Notes under the pieces: model-generated | Seen by the model: only the letters and a program-made list of their open reading frames with translations | What the model was told of the DNA's origin: nothing | Databases searched by the model: none | Shown here: positions 1 through 8,712 of the stretch, in pieces | Layout of the letters: each line of letters begins with the position of its first letter | Numbering within the stretch: position 1 is the stretch's first letter | Source: Actinomycetes bacterium | GTDB taxonomy: Bacteria > Actinomycetota > Acidimicrobiia > Acidimicrobiales > RAAP-2 | Direction of reading: 5' to 3' | DNA: 64,000 bases | Assembly: GCA_021793395.1 (NCBI GenBank) | Contig: JAJYSU010000002.1 | Location: forward strand, 22,766-86,765 | Translations under genes and position numbers: made by a program

Positions 1-2015
1 AGCCGCCACGCTTCCATGTGAAGGCCCTCCACGTCCTCAATGGTGGCGTCTTCGGGCATGTTCACCGTCTTGGAGATCGCTCCCGAGATGAAGGGTTGCA
101 CCGCCCCCATCATTCGCACGTGGCCCAGGTAGTGGATGACGTTGTCGCCCATGGAGCACGCGAAGACGCCGAGGTGCTCGGGTCGAAGACCCGGCGCGCC
201 CACGATGGACTTGTGCTCGTCAATGTACGTGATGATGGCCGCCACCTGGGCGTCGGAGTAACCGAGTTGACGAAGCGCCCGCGGCACCGTGTGATTGACG
301 ATCGACATGTCGCCACCGCCCACCAACTTTTTCACCTTGACGAGTCCCAAGTCGGGCTCGATGCCCGTCGTGTCGCAGTCCATAAGCAGTCCGATCGTGC
401 CGGTCGGCGCCAACACCGACGCCTGGGCGTTACGCACCCCGTGGCGCTCGGCGAGTTCGACGGCCTGGTTCCACGACTCGCGCGCCGCCTCAAGAATCGT
501 CGTTGGCGCCTGGTGGTCGTCGATCGCGTAGGCCGCGTCACGGTGCATACGCAGGACGTTCAGCATCGGCTCCGCGTTCTCGGCGTAGCCCTCGTGGGGC
601 CCCATCCGTCCGGCCGTGCGTGCGCTGGTGGCGTAGGCGTGGCCGGTCATCAGCGCGGTGATGGCGGCCGCCCACGCGCGACCCTCGTCCGAGTCGTAGG
701 CCAGCCCGGACGCCATTAGCAGCGCCCCCAGGTTGGCGTAGCCGAGGCCGAGCTGACGAAACTTGCGCGAATTCTCGCCGATCTTCTCGGTGGGGTAGTC
801 CGCGGCGCCCACAATGATCTCCTGCGCCGTGAAGAGCACCTCGATCGTCGAGGTGAAGGCCTCGACGTCGAAACTGGCGTCCTCGCGCAGGTACTTCATG
901 AGGTTGATGCTCGCCAGGTTGCACGCCGAATCGTCGATGTGCATGTACTCCGAGCACGGGTTCGAGCCGTTGATGCGAGCGGTGTTCGACGACGTGTGCC
1001 ATCGATTGATCGTGGTGTCGAACTGGAGTCCGGGATCCGCGCACTCCCACGCGGCCCGAGCGATCTGACGCCACAGGTCGCGAGCGCGCACCGTCGAGAC
1101 CACGTAGTCACCGCTGCGCGCGGTCAACTCCCAGTCGGCGTCATCGAGAACCGCTTGCATGAACTCGTCGGAGATCCGTACGGAGTTGTTGGCGTTCTGG
1201 TACTGGATCGAGTGGATGTCCTTGCCGTCGAGGTCCATGTCGAAGCCCGCGTCGCGTAGCACGCGCGCCTTGCGCTCCTCGTTCGCCTTGCACCACACGA
1301 ACTCCTCGACGTCGGGGTGGTCCACGTCGAGGATGACCATCTTCGCCGCGCGCCGCGTCTTACCCCCCGACTTGATGGTGCCCGCCGAGGCGTCGGCCCC
1401 GCGCATGAACGACACGGGTCCGCTGGCCGTGCCGCCCCCCTCGAGGAGCTCCGCGCTCCCACGGATCTTGGAGAGGTTCACACCCGCGCCCGAGCCTCCC
1501 TTGAAGATGATCCCCTCCTCGGTGTACCAGTTCAGAATCGAGCGCATCGAGTCCTGCACCGACAAGATAAAGCACGCACTGCCCTGCTGGGGGACGCCGC
1601 GCACGCCAATGTTGAACCACACGGGTGAGTTGAAGGCGGCGCGCTGCGTGATGAGCAGGAACTTCAGTTCCGCGCGGAAGGTCTCGGCCTCCTCGGTGTC
1701 CACGAAGTAGTCCGCCTCCTCGCCCCAGGTGGTGATCGTGTCCACAATCCGGTCCACCACCTGCTTCAGGCTGGACTCGCGCTCGTCGGTGCCCTGGGTC
1801 CCGCGAAAGTACTTCTGGGCCAGGATGTTGGTCGCGTTCAGCGACCACGACGCCGGGACCTCCACGCCGAGCTGCTCGAACGCGATCGATCCGTCACGGA
1901 AGTTGGTGATCCGTGCGTCGCGGCGATCCCATACCACGGCGTCGTAGGGGTGCCGGTCGTCGGTGGTGAAGTACCGCCGCAGTCCGATGCCGAGTCGCTG
2001 TGGTGCGATTGCCAT
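1..2015 (-). CDS. nrdJ: Adenosylcobalamin-dependent (class II) ribonucleotide reductase, 3' end outside window
   Basis: Makes deoxyribonucleotides from ribonucleotides using a B12-generated thiyl radical, in the cytoplasm and independently of oxygen. The frame is absent from the ORF track because its stop lies off the left edge; 671 codons are visible. It begins MAIAPQRLGIGLRRYFTT at an ATG preceded by GGGAGGAAACATT, a strong ribosome binding site. Diagnostic motifs are SACFILSVQDSM, NPCSEYMHIDDSACNLASIN (the NPCSE segment carries the radical cysteine and catalytic glutamate) and APTGTIGLLMDCDTTGIEPD. The visible end reads GAVQPFISGAISKTVNMPED. Family members of this type are longer (about 900 residues or more), so a C-terminal part with the redox-shuttle cysteines should lie to the left. 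No other gene shares its transcript inside the window. Upstream DNA holds a good promoter and NrdR-like operators, listed separately. Confidence 0.97.
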   Translation of the reverse strand, partial: MAIAPQRLGIGLRRYFTTDDRHPYDAVVWDRRDARITNFRDGSIAFEQLGVEVPASWSLNATNILAQKYFRGTQGTDERESSLKQVVDRIVDTITTWGEEADYFVDTEEAETFRAELKFLLITQRAAFNSPVWFNIGVRGVPQQGSACFILSVQDSMRSILNWYTEEGIIFKGGSGAGVNLSKIRGSAELLEGGGTASGPVSFMRGADASAGTIKSGGKTRRAAKMVILDVDHPDVEEFVWCKANEERKARVLRDAGFDMDLDGKDIHSIQYQNANNSVRISDEFMQAVLDDADWELTARSGDYVVSTVRARDLWRQIARAAWECADPGLQFDTTINRWHTSSNTARINGSNPCSEYMHIDDSACNLASINLMKYLREDASFDVEAFTSTIEVLFTAQEIIVGAADYPTEKIGENSRKFRQLGLGYANLGALLMASGLAYDSDEGRAWAAAITALMTGHAYATSARTAGRMGPHEGYAENAEPMLNVLRMHRDAAYAIDDHQAPTTILEAARESWNQAVELAERHGVRNAQASVLAPTGTIGLLMDCDTTGIEPDLGLVKVKKLVGGGDMSIVNHTVPRALRQLGYSDAQVAAIITYIDEHKSIVGAPGLRPEHLGVFACSMGDNVIHYLGHVRMMGAVQPFISGAISKTVNMPEDATIEDVEGLHMEAWR

Positions 2016-2086
2016 AATGTTTCCTCCCTCGATGCCGACACGAAAGCCGCCGGTGCCGCGTGAACGAGGTTACTCCCCCTCGTCGT

Positions 2087-2137
2087 TCAACCACAACATG
2101 TTGTGGTTGAGACTGTGCGCGTCACAAGATGCTGTGT
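2087..2137 (-). promoter_or_regulatory. Tandem NrdR-box-like operators of nrdJ
   Basis: Two 16-bp sites resemble the NrdR box acaCwAtATaTwGtgt as I know it. CCACAACATGTTGTGG at 2091-2106 is the core of a perfect 24-bp palindrome (2087-2110), and TCACAAGATGCTGTGT lies at 2122-2137. Each matches 12 of 16 consensus positions. Their centres are 31 bp apart, about three helical turns, which is the usual spacing of paired NrdR boxes. The upstream site directly follows the -10 element and would cover the transcription start, so repression by ATP/dATP-responsive NrdR is expected. nrdR itself is not in the window. Confidence 0.75.
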
Positions 2138-2138
2138 C

Positions 2139-2167
2139 ATTACAGCACTGTAATTACATCGCGTCAA
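2139..2167 (-). promoter_or_regulatory. Sigma-70-type promoter of nrdJ
   Basis: On the minus strand a TTGACG -35 element (2167-2162) is followed by a 17-base spacer and a TGTAAT -10 element (2144-2139), each one mismatch from the housekeeping consensus. A start near 2132 would give a leader of about 117 bases before the nrdJ ATG. An imperfect inverted repeat ATTACAG-CA-CTGTAAT (2139-2154) covers the -10 element and part of the spacer. Confidence 0.7.
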
Positions 2168-2252
2168 CACAATTCTAGTCTTTTTCTTCACAACCTCCCC
2201 GAGGGCGAAACCTCCCCGACGCGGCGCTCCCGGGCTGGCTAACCTCACCGGA

Positions 2253-3782
2253 GTGGAGATCGTCCTCGCGCTCGACGCCGGAACCTCCACCATTCGCACC
2301 CTCGCCTTCGACCATCGGGCCCGCGTCGTCGACGCCGCGTCACGCGATCTGCCGGCGTCCTTTCCCCACCCCGGTGAAGTCGAGCAGGACGCCACCCTCA
2401 TCGCGTCTCTCGCGGTCGAGACGCTACGCGACGTCGCCCGCCGCCGGGGACCGGGCGATCACGTGCGCGCCCTGGGCATCACCAATCAGCGCGAGACCAC
2501 GATCGCCTTCGACCGCGCGACCGGTCGTCCGAGTGGACCGGCGCTGGTCTGGCAGGACCGACGCACGGAGCCGCTATGCGCGGCCCTCGAGGCGGGAGGG
2601 CACGGACCGACCGTGCGCGCCACGACCGGGCTCGTACTCGATCCGTACTTCTCGGCGAGCAAGATGCGCTGGATGGTCGATCACGGGTGGCTGGACTCGC
2701 TCACGACGCCCAGCCTGGCTACCGTCGACGCCTGGCTCGTGTGGTGGCTCACGGGCGGCGCCGCGGGAGGCACGTGGGCCACCGAACCATCCAACGCATC
2801 GCGCACGGCGCTCCTGGACCTCGCGACGCGCCACTGGTCACCGGCGATGACCGACCTCTTCGGCGTGAGTCGCGCCACGCTCCCCGACGTGCGCGCGTCA
2901 GCGGGCTCCTTTGGAACAATTAGCGCCTCGGTGGTTCCCGAGTTGGCGGGCGTCGACATCACCGCCGTGCTGGGCGACCAGCAGGCCGCGCTCTTCGGCC
3001 AGTCCTGCTTCGACGTCGGGACCGTCAAGGCCACCTACGGCACGGGATCCTTCGTGCTGGCCAACGCGGGTGCGCGCCCCGCCGACGTCGACGGGCTGGT
3101 GACCACGGTGGCCTGGGACCTCGGTGAGCACGGTCCCGTAACCTACGCCCTCGAAGGCTCGGCCTTCGTTGCCGGTGCGGCAATCCAGTGGCTACGCGAC
3201 GACCTCGGTGTGATCGACCGGGCCGATCACCTCGAGCCGCTCGCGCGACGAGTGAGTGACAGCGCGGGCGTGTGCGTCGTCCCCGCCTTCACCGGGCTCG
3301 GTTCGCCGTTCTGGCAGCCGCGAGCGCGCGGCACGATCACCGGGCTCAGTCGCGGTGTCGGCCGTGCCCACCTCGCACGAGCGCTGATCGAGGGGATGGC
3401 CTTCCAGGTGCGCGCCATGACCGACGCCTTCGCCGCGGGCGGCGTCACGCCACGCGAGATTCGAGCCGACGGCGGGGCCGCCGCCATGGACCTCCTGCTC
3501 GAGTACCAGTGCACCGCGTCGCGGCTACCGGTGCGCCGCGCGCGCAGTCTCGAGGCTACCGCGCGCGGGGCCGCCACCCTGGCCGGGCTCGCCGCGGGCG
3601 TCTGGGCCTCCACTGACGAGCTCGCCGAGCTATGGGAGGGCGAGGCCCCCGTGGTGGCGCGCGATCCCGCCGCGAGCGACGCCGCGGGCGTCGAGCGCGG
3701 CTACGCGGCCTGGCTCCACGCCGCGCAACGCGCGACGGACACACTGGCGCACGACGACCCGGGAGGCCCCCATGATCGATGA
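2253..3782 (+). CDS. glpK: Glycerol kinase (FGGY family)
   Basis: Phosphorylates glycerol to sn-glycerol 3-phosphate with ATP in the cytoplasm. At 509 residues it has normal family length. The N-terminal phosphate loop is LALDAGTSTIRTLAFD, followed by TNQRETTIAFDR and LVWQDRRTE. The ATPase core shows GDQQAALFGQSCF, KATYGTGSFVLAN and, in the C-terminal FGGY domain, GLGSPFWQPRARGTITGL and DGGAAAMDLLLEYQ, all typical of glycerol kinases rather than xylulose kinases. The GTG start follows a GGAG only two bases upstream, so the exact start is less sure. The 3' end overlaps the next gene by 11 bp, implying co-translation with an SMP-30 lactonase. That partner is unusual for glpK, so a related polyol or sugar substrate is possible. 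Confidence 0.88.
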   Translation: MEIVLALDAGTSTIRTLAFDHRARVVDAASRDLPASFPHPGEVEQDATLIASLAVETLRDVARRRGPGDHVRALGITNQRETTIAFDRATGRPSGPALVWQDRRTEPLCAALEAGGHGPTVRATTGLVLDPYFSASKMRWMVDHGWLDSLTTPSLATVDAWLVWWLTGGAAGGTWATEPSNASRTALLDLATRHWSPAMTDLFGVSRATLPDVRASAGSFGTISASVVPELAGVDITAVLGDQQAALFGQSCFDVGTVKATYGTGSFVLANAGARPADVDGLVTTVAWDLGEHGPVTYALEGSAFVAGAAIQWLRDDLGVIDRADHLEPLARRVSDSAGVCVVPAFTGLGSPFWQPRARGTITGLSRGVGRAHLARALIEGMAFQVRAMTDAFAAGGVTPREIRADGGAAAMDLLLEYQCTASRLPVRRARSLEATARGAATLAGLAAGVWASTDELAELWEGEAPVVARDPAASDAAGVERGYAAWLHAAQRATDTLAHDDPGGPHDR

Positions 3783-4662
3783 CCACACCCGCGTGATCCA
3801 CGACGGCCTCGCCTTCGGTGAGTCTCCCCGTTGGCACGAAGGACGTCTCTGGTTCTCCGACTTCTACCGTCACGGCGTCTTCTCGATCGCCGACGACGGA
3901 CGCGACGAGCGCCACGAATTCACGGTGCCCGGTCAGCCCTCGGGACTGGGATGGGCGCCCGACGGCACGCTCCTCGCCGTGTCCATGACCGATCAGCGCC
4001 TCGTTCGCCTCGGTCCGCACCACGGGGACGTCACCGTGGTCGCCGACCTACGTCCGTACTGCGGATTCTGGGCCAACGATTTGGTGGTCTCACGGCGTGG
4101 TGACGCCTACGTCGGCAACTTCGGATTCGATCTCGACCAACGCCTCGCCGAGCGGGGTCCCACCGGGTTGATGAAGCCGGCACCGCCCACCACCAACGTG
4201 GTCGTCATCGATTCCGCGGGGTCCGTCATCCAGGTCGTCGGCGACCTGGCCTTCCCTAACGGCGCGGTCATCACCCCCGACGGATCGACGCTCATCGTGG
4301 CCGAGACGATGGCCGCGCGCCTCAGCGCCTTCACCATCGCGAGCGACGGTACCCTGCACGATCGTCGCGAGTGGGCGGCGCTGCCCCGAGTGTCACCCGA
4401 CGGTATCTGCCTCGATGACGAGGGCCGGGTCTGGGTCGCCAACGCCCGCGCCCCCGAGTGCGTGCTCGTCAGTGAGGGCGGACGCGTCAGTGCCCGGGTG
4501 ACGACCACGCTCACCGCCTACGCGTGCGCGCTGGGCGGCGACGACCGACGCACGCTCTACGTCATGAGCGCCCCGTCAAGCAACCGATTCACTATCGGTA
4601 CGACCCGGCGGGCGACCATCGAGTCGTGCCGCGTCGACGTACCCGGCGCCGGACTACCCTGA
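3772..4662 (+). CDS. SMP-30/gluconolactonase/LRE family protein
   Basis: A 296-residue six-bladed propeller predicted to hydrolyse sugar lactones (gluconolactone-like) with one divalent metal. Visible metal-ligand regions are GESPRWHEGRLWFSD near residue 16, WANDLVVSRRGDAYVGN near 100, FPNGAVITPDG near 160 and SPDGICLDDEGRVWVAN near 210, which supply the usual Glu, Asn, Asn and Asp. No signal peptide is seen, so it should be cytoplasmic. The ATG lies inside the end of the kinase gene (11-bp overlap). It converges on the aminotransferase gene with a 9-bp tail overlap. The substrate cannot be told from sequence; the kinase partner hints at carbohydrate or polyol catabolism. Confidence 0.85.
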   Translation: MIDDHTRVIHDGLAFGESPRWHEGRLWFSDFYRHGVFSIADDGRDERHEFTVPGQPSGLGWAPDGTLLAVSMTDQRLVRLGPHHGDVTVVADLRPYCGFWANDLVVSRRGDAYVGNFGFDLDQRLAERGPTGLMKPAPPTTNVVVIDSAGSVIQVVGDLAFPNGAVITPDGSTLIVAETMAARLSAFTIASDGTLHDRREWAALPRVSPDGICLDDEGRVWVANARAPECVLVSEGGRVSARVTTTLTAYACALGGDDRRTLYVMSAPSSNRFTIGTTRRATIESCRVDVPGAGLP

Positions 4663-5868
4663 GACGTCCACCGCAAGCTCGGGCAGCGCGCGACGCAGAG
4701 ATCGGATGGCCTGGTGAGTGCGAAGCTCGTTCTCTATGAGTGCGAAGCGAACGTGAGAGTCGCCGCCCTCGCCAAAGCCGACGCCGGGACTCGTCGCCAC
4801 GTCGGCGCTCGTAATGAGCAGGCGCGCGAACTCTAGCGATCCCATCGCGCGATAGGGATCGGGTATCGGCGCCCACACGAACATCGACCCGCGCGGCGCC
4901 ACGACCGGCCAGCCAATGCGAGCCAGTCCCTCGATCAGCGCGTCACGACGAGACTGGTAGATCGTTCGTAGGTGCGCCGGGTACTCGGGCGCGTCGTTCA
5001 TCGCCACGATCGCCGCGATCTGCACGGGCTGGAAGGTTCCGTAGTCGAGGTAGCTCTTCAGCTTGGTCAGCGCGGCGACGACCGCCGCATTACCCACCAG
5101 AAAGCCCACGCGCCAACCAGCCATCGAGAAGGACTTGGTCAGGGTGTAGAGCTCCACGCAGCAGTCGGTGGCGCCGGGGACCTGGAGAATCGACGGGGGT
5201 TGGTAACCGTCGAAGCCGAGATCCGCGTAGGCGAAATCGTGGCAGACGATCATCTCGCGCTCGCGCGCGAAGTCGACCACTCTCTCCATGAAAGCGAGGT
5301 CCACGCAGGCGCTCGTGGGGTTGTGCGGAAAGGAGCAAATCAGGACCCGAGGCTTGACGGCCGCGTCGTTCCACCGCTCCACCAACCGGGCGAAGAAGGT
5401 GTCACCCGGCGTCGGGTCGTCGCCGGGATCAGTGACCTCGACGGTGAGTACCTGAGCGCCGGCGAAACCTGGTGCGGCCAGGTGGATCGGATAGCTGGGC
5501 GTGGGTACCAGGGCGGTGTCGCCCGGACCCAGCAGCACCCACATGAGGTGCGTCAGACCCTCCTTGGCGCCAATCGTGGTGATGACCTCGGTCTCGGGAT
5601 CGAGCTCGACACCGAAGACGTCATGGTAACGAGCGGCCATGGCCGCGCGCAGATTAGGGATACCCCGACTCGCGCTATAGCGGTGATTGCGCGGATTATG
5701 CGCGGCTTCGGACAACTTCTCCACCGCCACGTCAGGGCTCGGAAGATCGGGATTACCGAAGCCGAAATCCACCACGTCGTGCCCCGCCGCACGGGCCTGC
5801 GCCTTGAGGCCGTTGATCGTAGCGAAGACGTAGGGGGGAAGGCCATTAATGCGACGAAACTCCATCAC
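4654..5868 (-). CDS. alaC: AlaC-like pyridoxal-phosphate aminotransferase
   Basis: Class I/II aminotransferase of 404 residues, closest in motif pattern to the AlaC (YfdZ) glutamate-pyruvate transaminases, which interconvert alanine and 2-oxoglutarate with pyruvate and glutamate. N-terminal FRRINGLPPYVFATINGLK and DFGFGNPDLPSP are typical of that group. The fold-type I signature is complete: FPHNPTSACVD, HDFAYADLGFDGY and TKSFSMAGWRVGF with the PLP lysine. The start is ATGGAGTTT or the ATG just before it. The gene overlaps the upstream luciferase-like gene by 4 bp (ATGA type), so the two are probably co-translated. Related enzymes (methionine or LL-diaminopimelate aminotransferases) share the motifs, so substrate confidence is moderate. 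Confidence 0.8.
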   Translation of the reverse strand: MMEFRRINGLPPYVFATINGLKAQARAAGHDVVDFGFGNPDLPSPDVAVEKLSEAAHNPRNHRYSASRGIPNLRAAMAARYHDVFGVELDPETEVITTIGAKEGLTHLMWVLLGPGDTALVPTPSYPIHLAAPGFAGAQVLTVEVTDPGDDPTPGDTFFARLVERWNDAAVKPRVLICSFPHNPTSACVDLAFMERVVDFAREREMIVCHDFAYADLGFDGYQPPSILQVPGATDCCVELYTLTKSFSMAGWRVGFLVGNAAVVAALTKLKSYLDYGTFQPVQIAAIVAMNDAPEYPAHLRTIYQSRRDALIEGLARIGWPVVAPRGSMFVWAPIPDPYRAMGSLEFARLLITSADVATSPGVGFGEGGDSHVRFALIENELRTHQAIRSLRRALPELAVDVSG

Positions 5869-6557
5869 GGAAAATTAGCCACTTCGTGACCCCGACGCCA
5901 CTCGGCCAGCGCGTCGAGGCGCACGTGGGGGCTCAGCACCGCCCAGGTCGCCCCGGCATCCGCTAAGGCGTCGAGCAGGGAGCGCAAATCGCTCGGCACC
6001 GGACCCGCCCAACTCACCGGTCCGTCACGCGCGAGGTCGCGCACCTCGTTGGGCGACGCGTTCCACACGTTCAAGTGCGCGCCCACCTCGCGCGCCAGCG
6101 CGTTGGTCGCACTCGACCCCCCGCCAATCCACACCTCCATCGAGTCACGCAGCGCGCGAGCGCACTCGGCCACCAACTCGCGGCGCTCCTGAGCCGACCG
6201 TGCGAGGACGCCGTAGGCCTCGTTCTCCGCGGCGCTCAACCGATCACCCGTGCCCAGCGCGGCCACCACCCGACCCGGCGCGATCGCGGCCAGTGTGGAG
6301 AACTCCTGTACCAGCTGCGCGGTTCCCACCACCCCCACTCGCGCGACGAGAGGACCCACCGCTAAGCGGGTCGAAGCACTCGCCACGGCGGCCAACAGGG
6401 GAAACGGCGCCAGTGCCGGACGTTGGGGCGAGCCCATCGGCCACAGATGGTCGTAGGCGAAAACGCCGTCCAGTCCCTGCGCGTCCGCTTCCGCGGCCAC
6501 CGCCAGGGCGTGCGACGCGCCCACCTCGAAGCTCGGCAGCAGCACGCCGAGTTTCAC
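5865..6557 (-). CDS. Short luciferase-like (LLM) F420-type oxidoreductase
   Basis: The N-terminus MKLGVLLPSFEVGASHALAVA and the segment LDGVFAYDHLWPM are hallmarks of the bacterial-luciferase TIM barrel that in actinobacteria mostly uses reduced F420. The protein has 230 residues, against about 280-340 for most family members, so part of the C-terminal barrel is missing or shortened. The barrel strand RVVAALGTGD and the segment MEVWIGGGS are recognisable, so the frame itself is good. It starts at GTG with a GTGA overlap to the small upstream ORF and overlaps the aminotransferase downstream. Substrate is unknown; loss of catalytic activity is possible. Confidence 0.7.
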   Translation of the reverse strand: MKLGVLLPSFEVGASHALAVAAEADAQGLDGVFAYDHLWPMGSPQRPALAPFPLLAAVASASTRLAVGPLVARVGVVGTAQLVQEFSTLAAIAPGRVVAALGTGDRLSAAENEAYGVLARSAQERRELVAECARALRDSMEVWIGGGSSATNALAREVGAHLNVWNASPNEVRDLARDGPVSWAGPVPSDLRSLLDALADAGATWAVLSPHVRLDALAEWRRGHEVANFP

Positions 6558-6751
6558 CTCGACACCCCCCGCGACGCGGCGTCCACGAGCGCGAGTCGAG
6601 CGACGTCAGTCACGCCACCTGCTCCGCCCGTTCCGTCAACTCGCGCGAGTCCTCGGTCCGTCTCCAAAGAGGAACGCTCACACACGAACCCCGAGAGCGC
6701 CACGCACAACGCGACGGAGAACTCGTCGGCCAGGGTGTCGTCAACCAGCAC
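6554..6751 (-). CDS. Possible small protein upstream of the LLM gene, unrecognised
   Basis: A 65-codon GTG-started frame (LVDDTLADEFSVALCVALSG near its N-terminus) fills the gap between pimB and the LLM gene and ends in a GTGA overlap with it. Neat coupling and the absence of another frame in the gap argue that it is real. It has no family I recognise, no membrane segment and no clear ribosome binding site, so it could be chance. Confidence 0.3.
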   Translation of the reverse strand: MLVDDTLADEFSVALCVALSGFVCERSSLETDRGLARVDGTGGAGGVTDVARLALVDAASRGVSR

Positions 6752-6814
6752 GACCGCGCCCCTCCACCACCGACTCCGTCGCGTGTCGCGCCACTGATCC
6801 TCCCTCGACTCACC

Positions 6815-7975
6815 TTACGACGCGGGCTCGCGCACTCCGGCCCCGTCGTAGGGGGCCAGTCCCTCACCCAGCCGTCGAGCCAGTTCATCCCAACCAAACG
6901 TCGCCTCGGCCACCTGTCGCGCCCGCACGCCGTACGCGGCGCGACGCTCGGGATCACTCAACAGGGAGGTCATCGCGCCCGCGAGGTCACGAACCCGCCC
7001 GGGGTGGTTCACTACCACACCGGTCTCGCCGTCACGCACGGCCTCGTGACTGCCCCCCGAGCGACCGGCGATGGCCGCGACGCCCGCGGCGGCGGCCTCG
7101 ACGAACACGATGCCGAATCCCTCCTGCTCGAGACCACCCCATCGACTACGGCAATCCATGACCATCAGGTCACTCGCGGCGAGCCACGTCGGCAGGATGT
7201 CGTCGGGCACCCGACCGAGGAAGGTCACCGGGGCCGACGTCGCTCGTACGAGACGCTCCAGTCGCGCTCGGTCTCGCCCCGCTCCCCCAATCGCGACGCT
7301 CAGACCCTCGACGTGGCGAGCCACGTCGACACTCGCCCGAATCAGGGTATCCATTCCCTTTCGCGGCACGAGGCGCGAGTACGAACTCACCAAAGGGCCG
7401 TGCGGCGCCAGGCCCAACTCGCGTCGCACCTCGAGGCGTCGGTCCTCGGGCAGCGGATGAAACCGCTCCACGTCCACCCCCGGAGCAACGCGCACCACGG
7501 GGCACATCGCGTCACCGGCGTTACGACGCGCCTCCGCCTCGGGGTAGCCACCGGCGCTCACCGCCACTCGCGCGTGACGCAGCACGGTGCGAAGTGACGA
7601 CGCCACCACGGGTAGGCGCCCGGGTACGGTGACCTCCGCGCCGTGCAGCACCACCCCGTACGGTCGTGACAACGTGGGTCCGAGCAGGCCGAGGGGCCAC
7701 GCCGGGTCCAACAGAACCAACTCCGGCTGGTGACGAGCGATCGCGGCCTCGATGGCCGCGCGAGCCCGCCAGGTCGGAGCGAAGAGCGTCGCCGCGTCCA
7801 CCCGTTCGACGACCATCCCACTCGAATGATCGAACGCGTCGGCGTCGGGGTGTGAGCGGGCCGTGACGACAACCGCCCGACCGGGCTCTAGCCGACGCCA
7901 GAGTTCGTACAGGTACACCTGAATTCCCCCCGTCTTCGGCGGGAAATCATTGGTCACCAGGAGATGCCCAGCCAT
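6815..7975 (-). CDS. pimB: Phosphatidylinositol mannosyltransferase PimB-type, GT4 family
   Basis: Predicted to add the second mannose to phosphatidylinositol monomannoside from GDP-mannose on the cytoplasmic face of the membrane, an early step of PIM/lipoglycan synthesis. It has 386 residues and two Rossmann-like halves of GT-B type. The N-terminus LLVTNDFPPKTGGIQVYLYE carries the glycine-rich acceptor loop typical of PimB; the C-terminal half has SYSRLVPRKGMDTLI and EQEGFGIVFVEAAAAGV, the E-x7-E donor site. The start ATG follows a weak ribosome site. PimA is not nearby, and GT4 enzymes vary in acceptor, so the exact sugar step is inferred from N-terminal similarity only. Confidence 0.75.
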   Translation of the reverse strand: MAGHLLVTNDFPPKTGGIQVYLYELWRRLEPGRAVVVTARSHPDADAFDHSSGMVVERVDAATLFAPTWRARAAIEAAIARHQPELVLLDPAWPLGLLGPTLSRPYGVVLHGAEVTVPGRLPVVASSLRTVLRHARVAVSAGGYPEAEARRNAGDAMCPVVRVAPGVDVERFHPLPEDRRLEVRRELGLAPHGPLVSSYSRLVPRKGMDTLIRASVDVARHVEGLSVAIGGAGRDRARLERLVRATSAPVTFLGRVPDDILPTWLAASDLMVMDCRSRWGGLEQEGFGIVFVEAAAAGVAAIAGRSGGSHEAVRDGETGVVVNHPGRVRDLAGAMTSLLSDPERRAAYGVRARQVAEATFGWDELARRLGEGLAPYDGAGVREPAS

Positions 7976-8002
7976 CCGGCAACGTTACCGGCTTCGCGAA
8001 GG

Positions 8003-8209
8003 CTAGGAGTGCGTCACCGCCCGGTAGCGCAGCGAGGGGACGAGTCCCTCGTCACTCAACCAGCGCGCGACGTCCGCGTCTCGACCCTCGAGGGCGAGCT
8101 CACCCGGCGGACCACCGACCACGAAGCTGACTAGGCAGTCGTGGCAGTCGGGTGTGGCGCGGCGCACACAGTGCGCACAACTGATCGACACTTCGACGGG
8201 CTGGTGCAT
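8003..8209 (-). CDS. Small cysteine-rich actinobacterial protein, unknown function
   Basis: A 68-residue protein beginning MHQPVEVSISCAHCVRRATP and containing C-x2-C then C-x2-C (CAHC, CHDC), a likely metal or redox site. I chose the ATG at 8209 over the longer ORF start because GAGGTC lies just upstream and the conserved-looking part starts there. It sits between pimB and a thioredoxin-like gene in the same direction. I do not recognise a characterised family; a redox partner for its neighbour is a guess. Confidence 0.6.
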   Translation of the reverse strand: MHQPVEVSISCAHCVRRATPDCHDCLVSFVVGGPPGELALEGRDADVARWLSDEGLVPSLRYRAVTHS

Positions 8210-8301
8210 CGTGACCTCATTCTCTTGTCTGTCTCGCGTCACCACACTGACGCACCCCTGTGACACACGTCGCCCGATCGCGAGCGCTCACCTCACCGTC
8301 G

Positions 8302-8709
8302 TCAACGCGACGAGAGGAACACGTCGACCTCGTGAGCGACCTGTTCGGGGGCGAATACCACGCCCTCGCTCATTACTCTCGCCGTGACGGGGTCAACGAC
8401 GACGTAGGACGGAGCGGAGCGGATATCCAGGGCCGCCCATAGTGAGGGTGAGACGACCACGTCGGCGGCGGCGTCACGCCACTCCTGCGAGGTGAACTCG
8501 TACTCGCTGATCACCAACACCGACAGTGCCCCGAGTGCACCGCTCGGGGTCGAGAACACGAAATCACGGCAGCCATTGCAGAACTCCTTGACCGCCACCA
8601 CTACCGTCACCGCATCGAAAGTCCCACGCGTAGGGCAGCCCCGGACAACTCCCACGAAGTCGCGAGGTGCCGGCCTCTCGCGAGGACGGTCGAAGGATCC
8701 CGGACGCAC
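8302..8709 (-). CDS. Thioredoxin-fold protein with FCNGC site
   Basis: A 135-residue protein with a beta strand leading into VKEFCNGCRDFVFSTP, where C-x2-C stands at the usual thioredoxin active-site place. A SAPSYVVVDP segment then fits the conserved cis-proline strand. No signal peptide or membrane segment is visible, so it is probably cytoplasmic or a remnant of a larger thioredoxin. The N-terminal 25 residues are basic and proline-rich, so the true start may be the later GTG near DAVTVVVAVKEF. Three small CxxC proteins lie in a row here; joint redox work is inference. Confidence 0.6.
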   Translation of the reverse strand: MRPGSFDRPRERPAPRDFVGVVRGCPTRGTFDAVTVVVAVKEFCNGCRDFVFSTPSGALGALSVLVISEYEFTSQEWRDAAADVVVSPSLWAALDIRSAPSYVVVDPVTARVMSEGVVFAPEQVAHEVDVFLSSR

Positions 8710-8712
8710 GCG

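Noticed and set aside
6200-7597. 465-codon plus-strand ORF
   Set aside because: Antisense to the LLM and pimB genes; arginine/proline-rich composition of a high-GC shadow frame.
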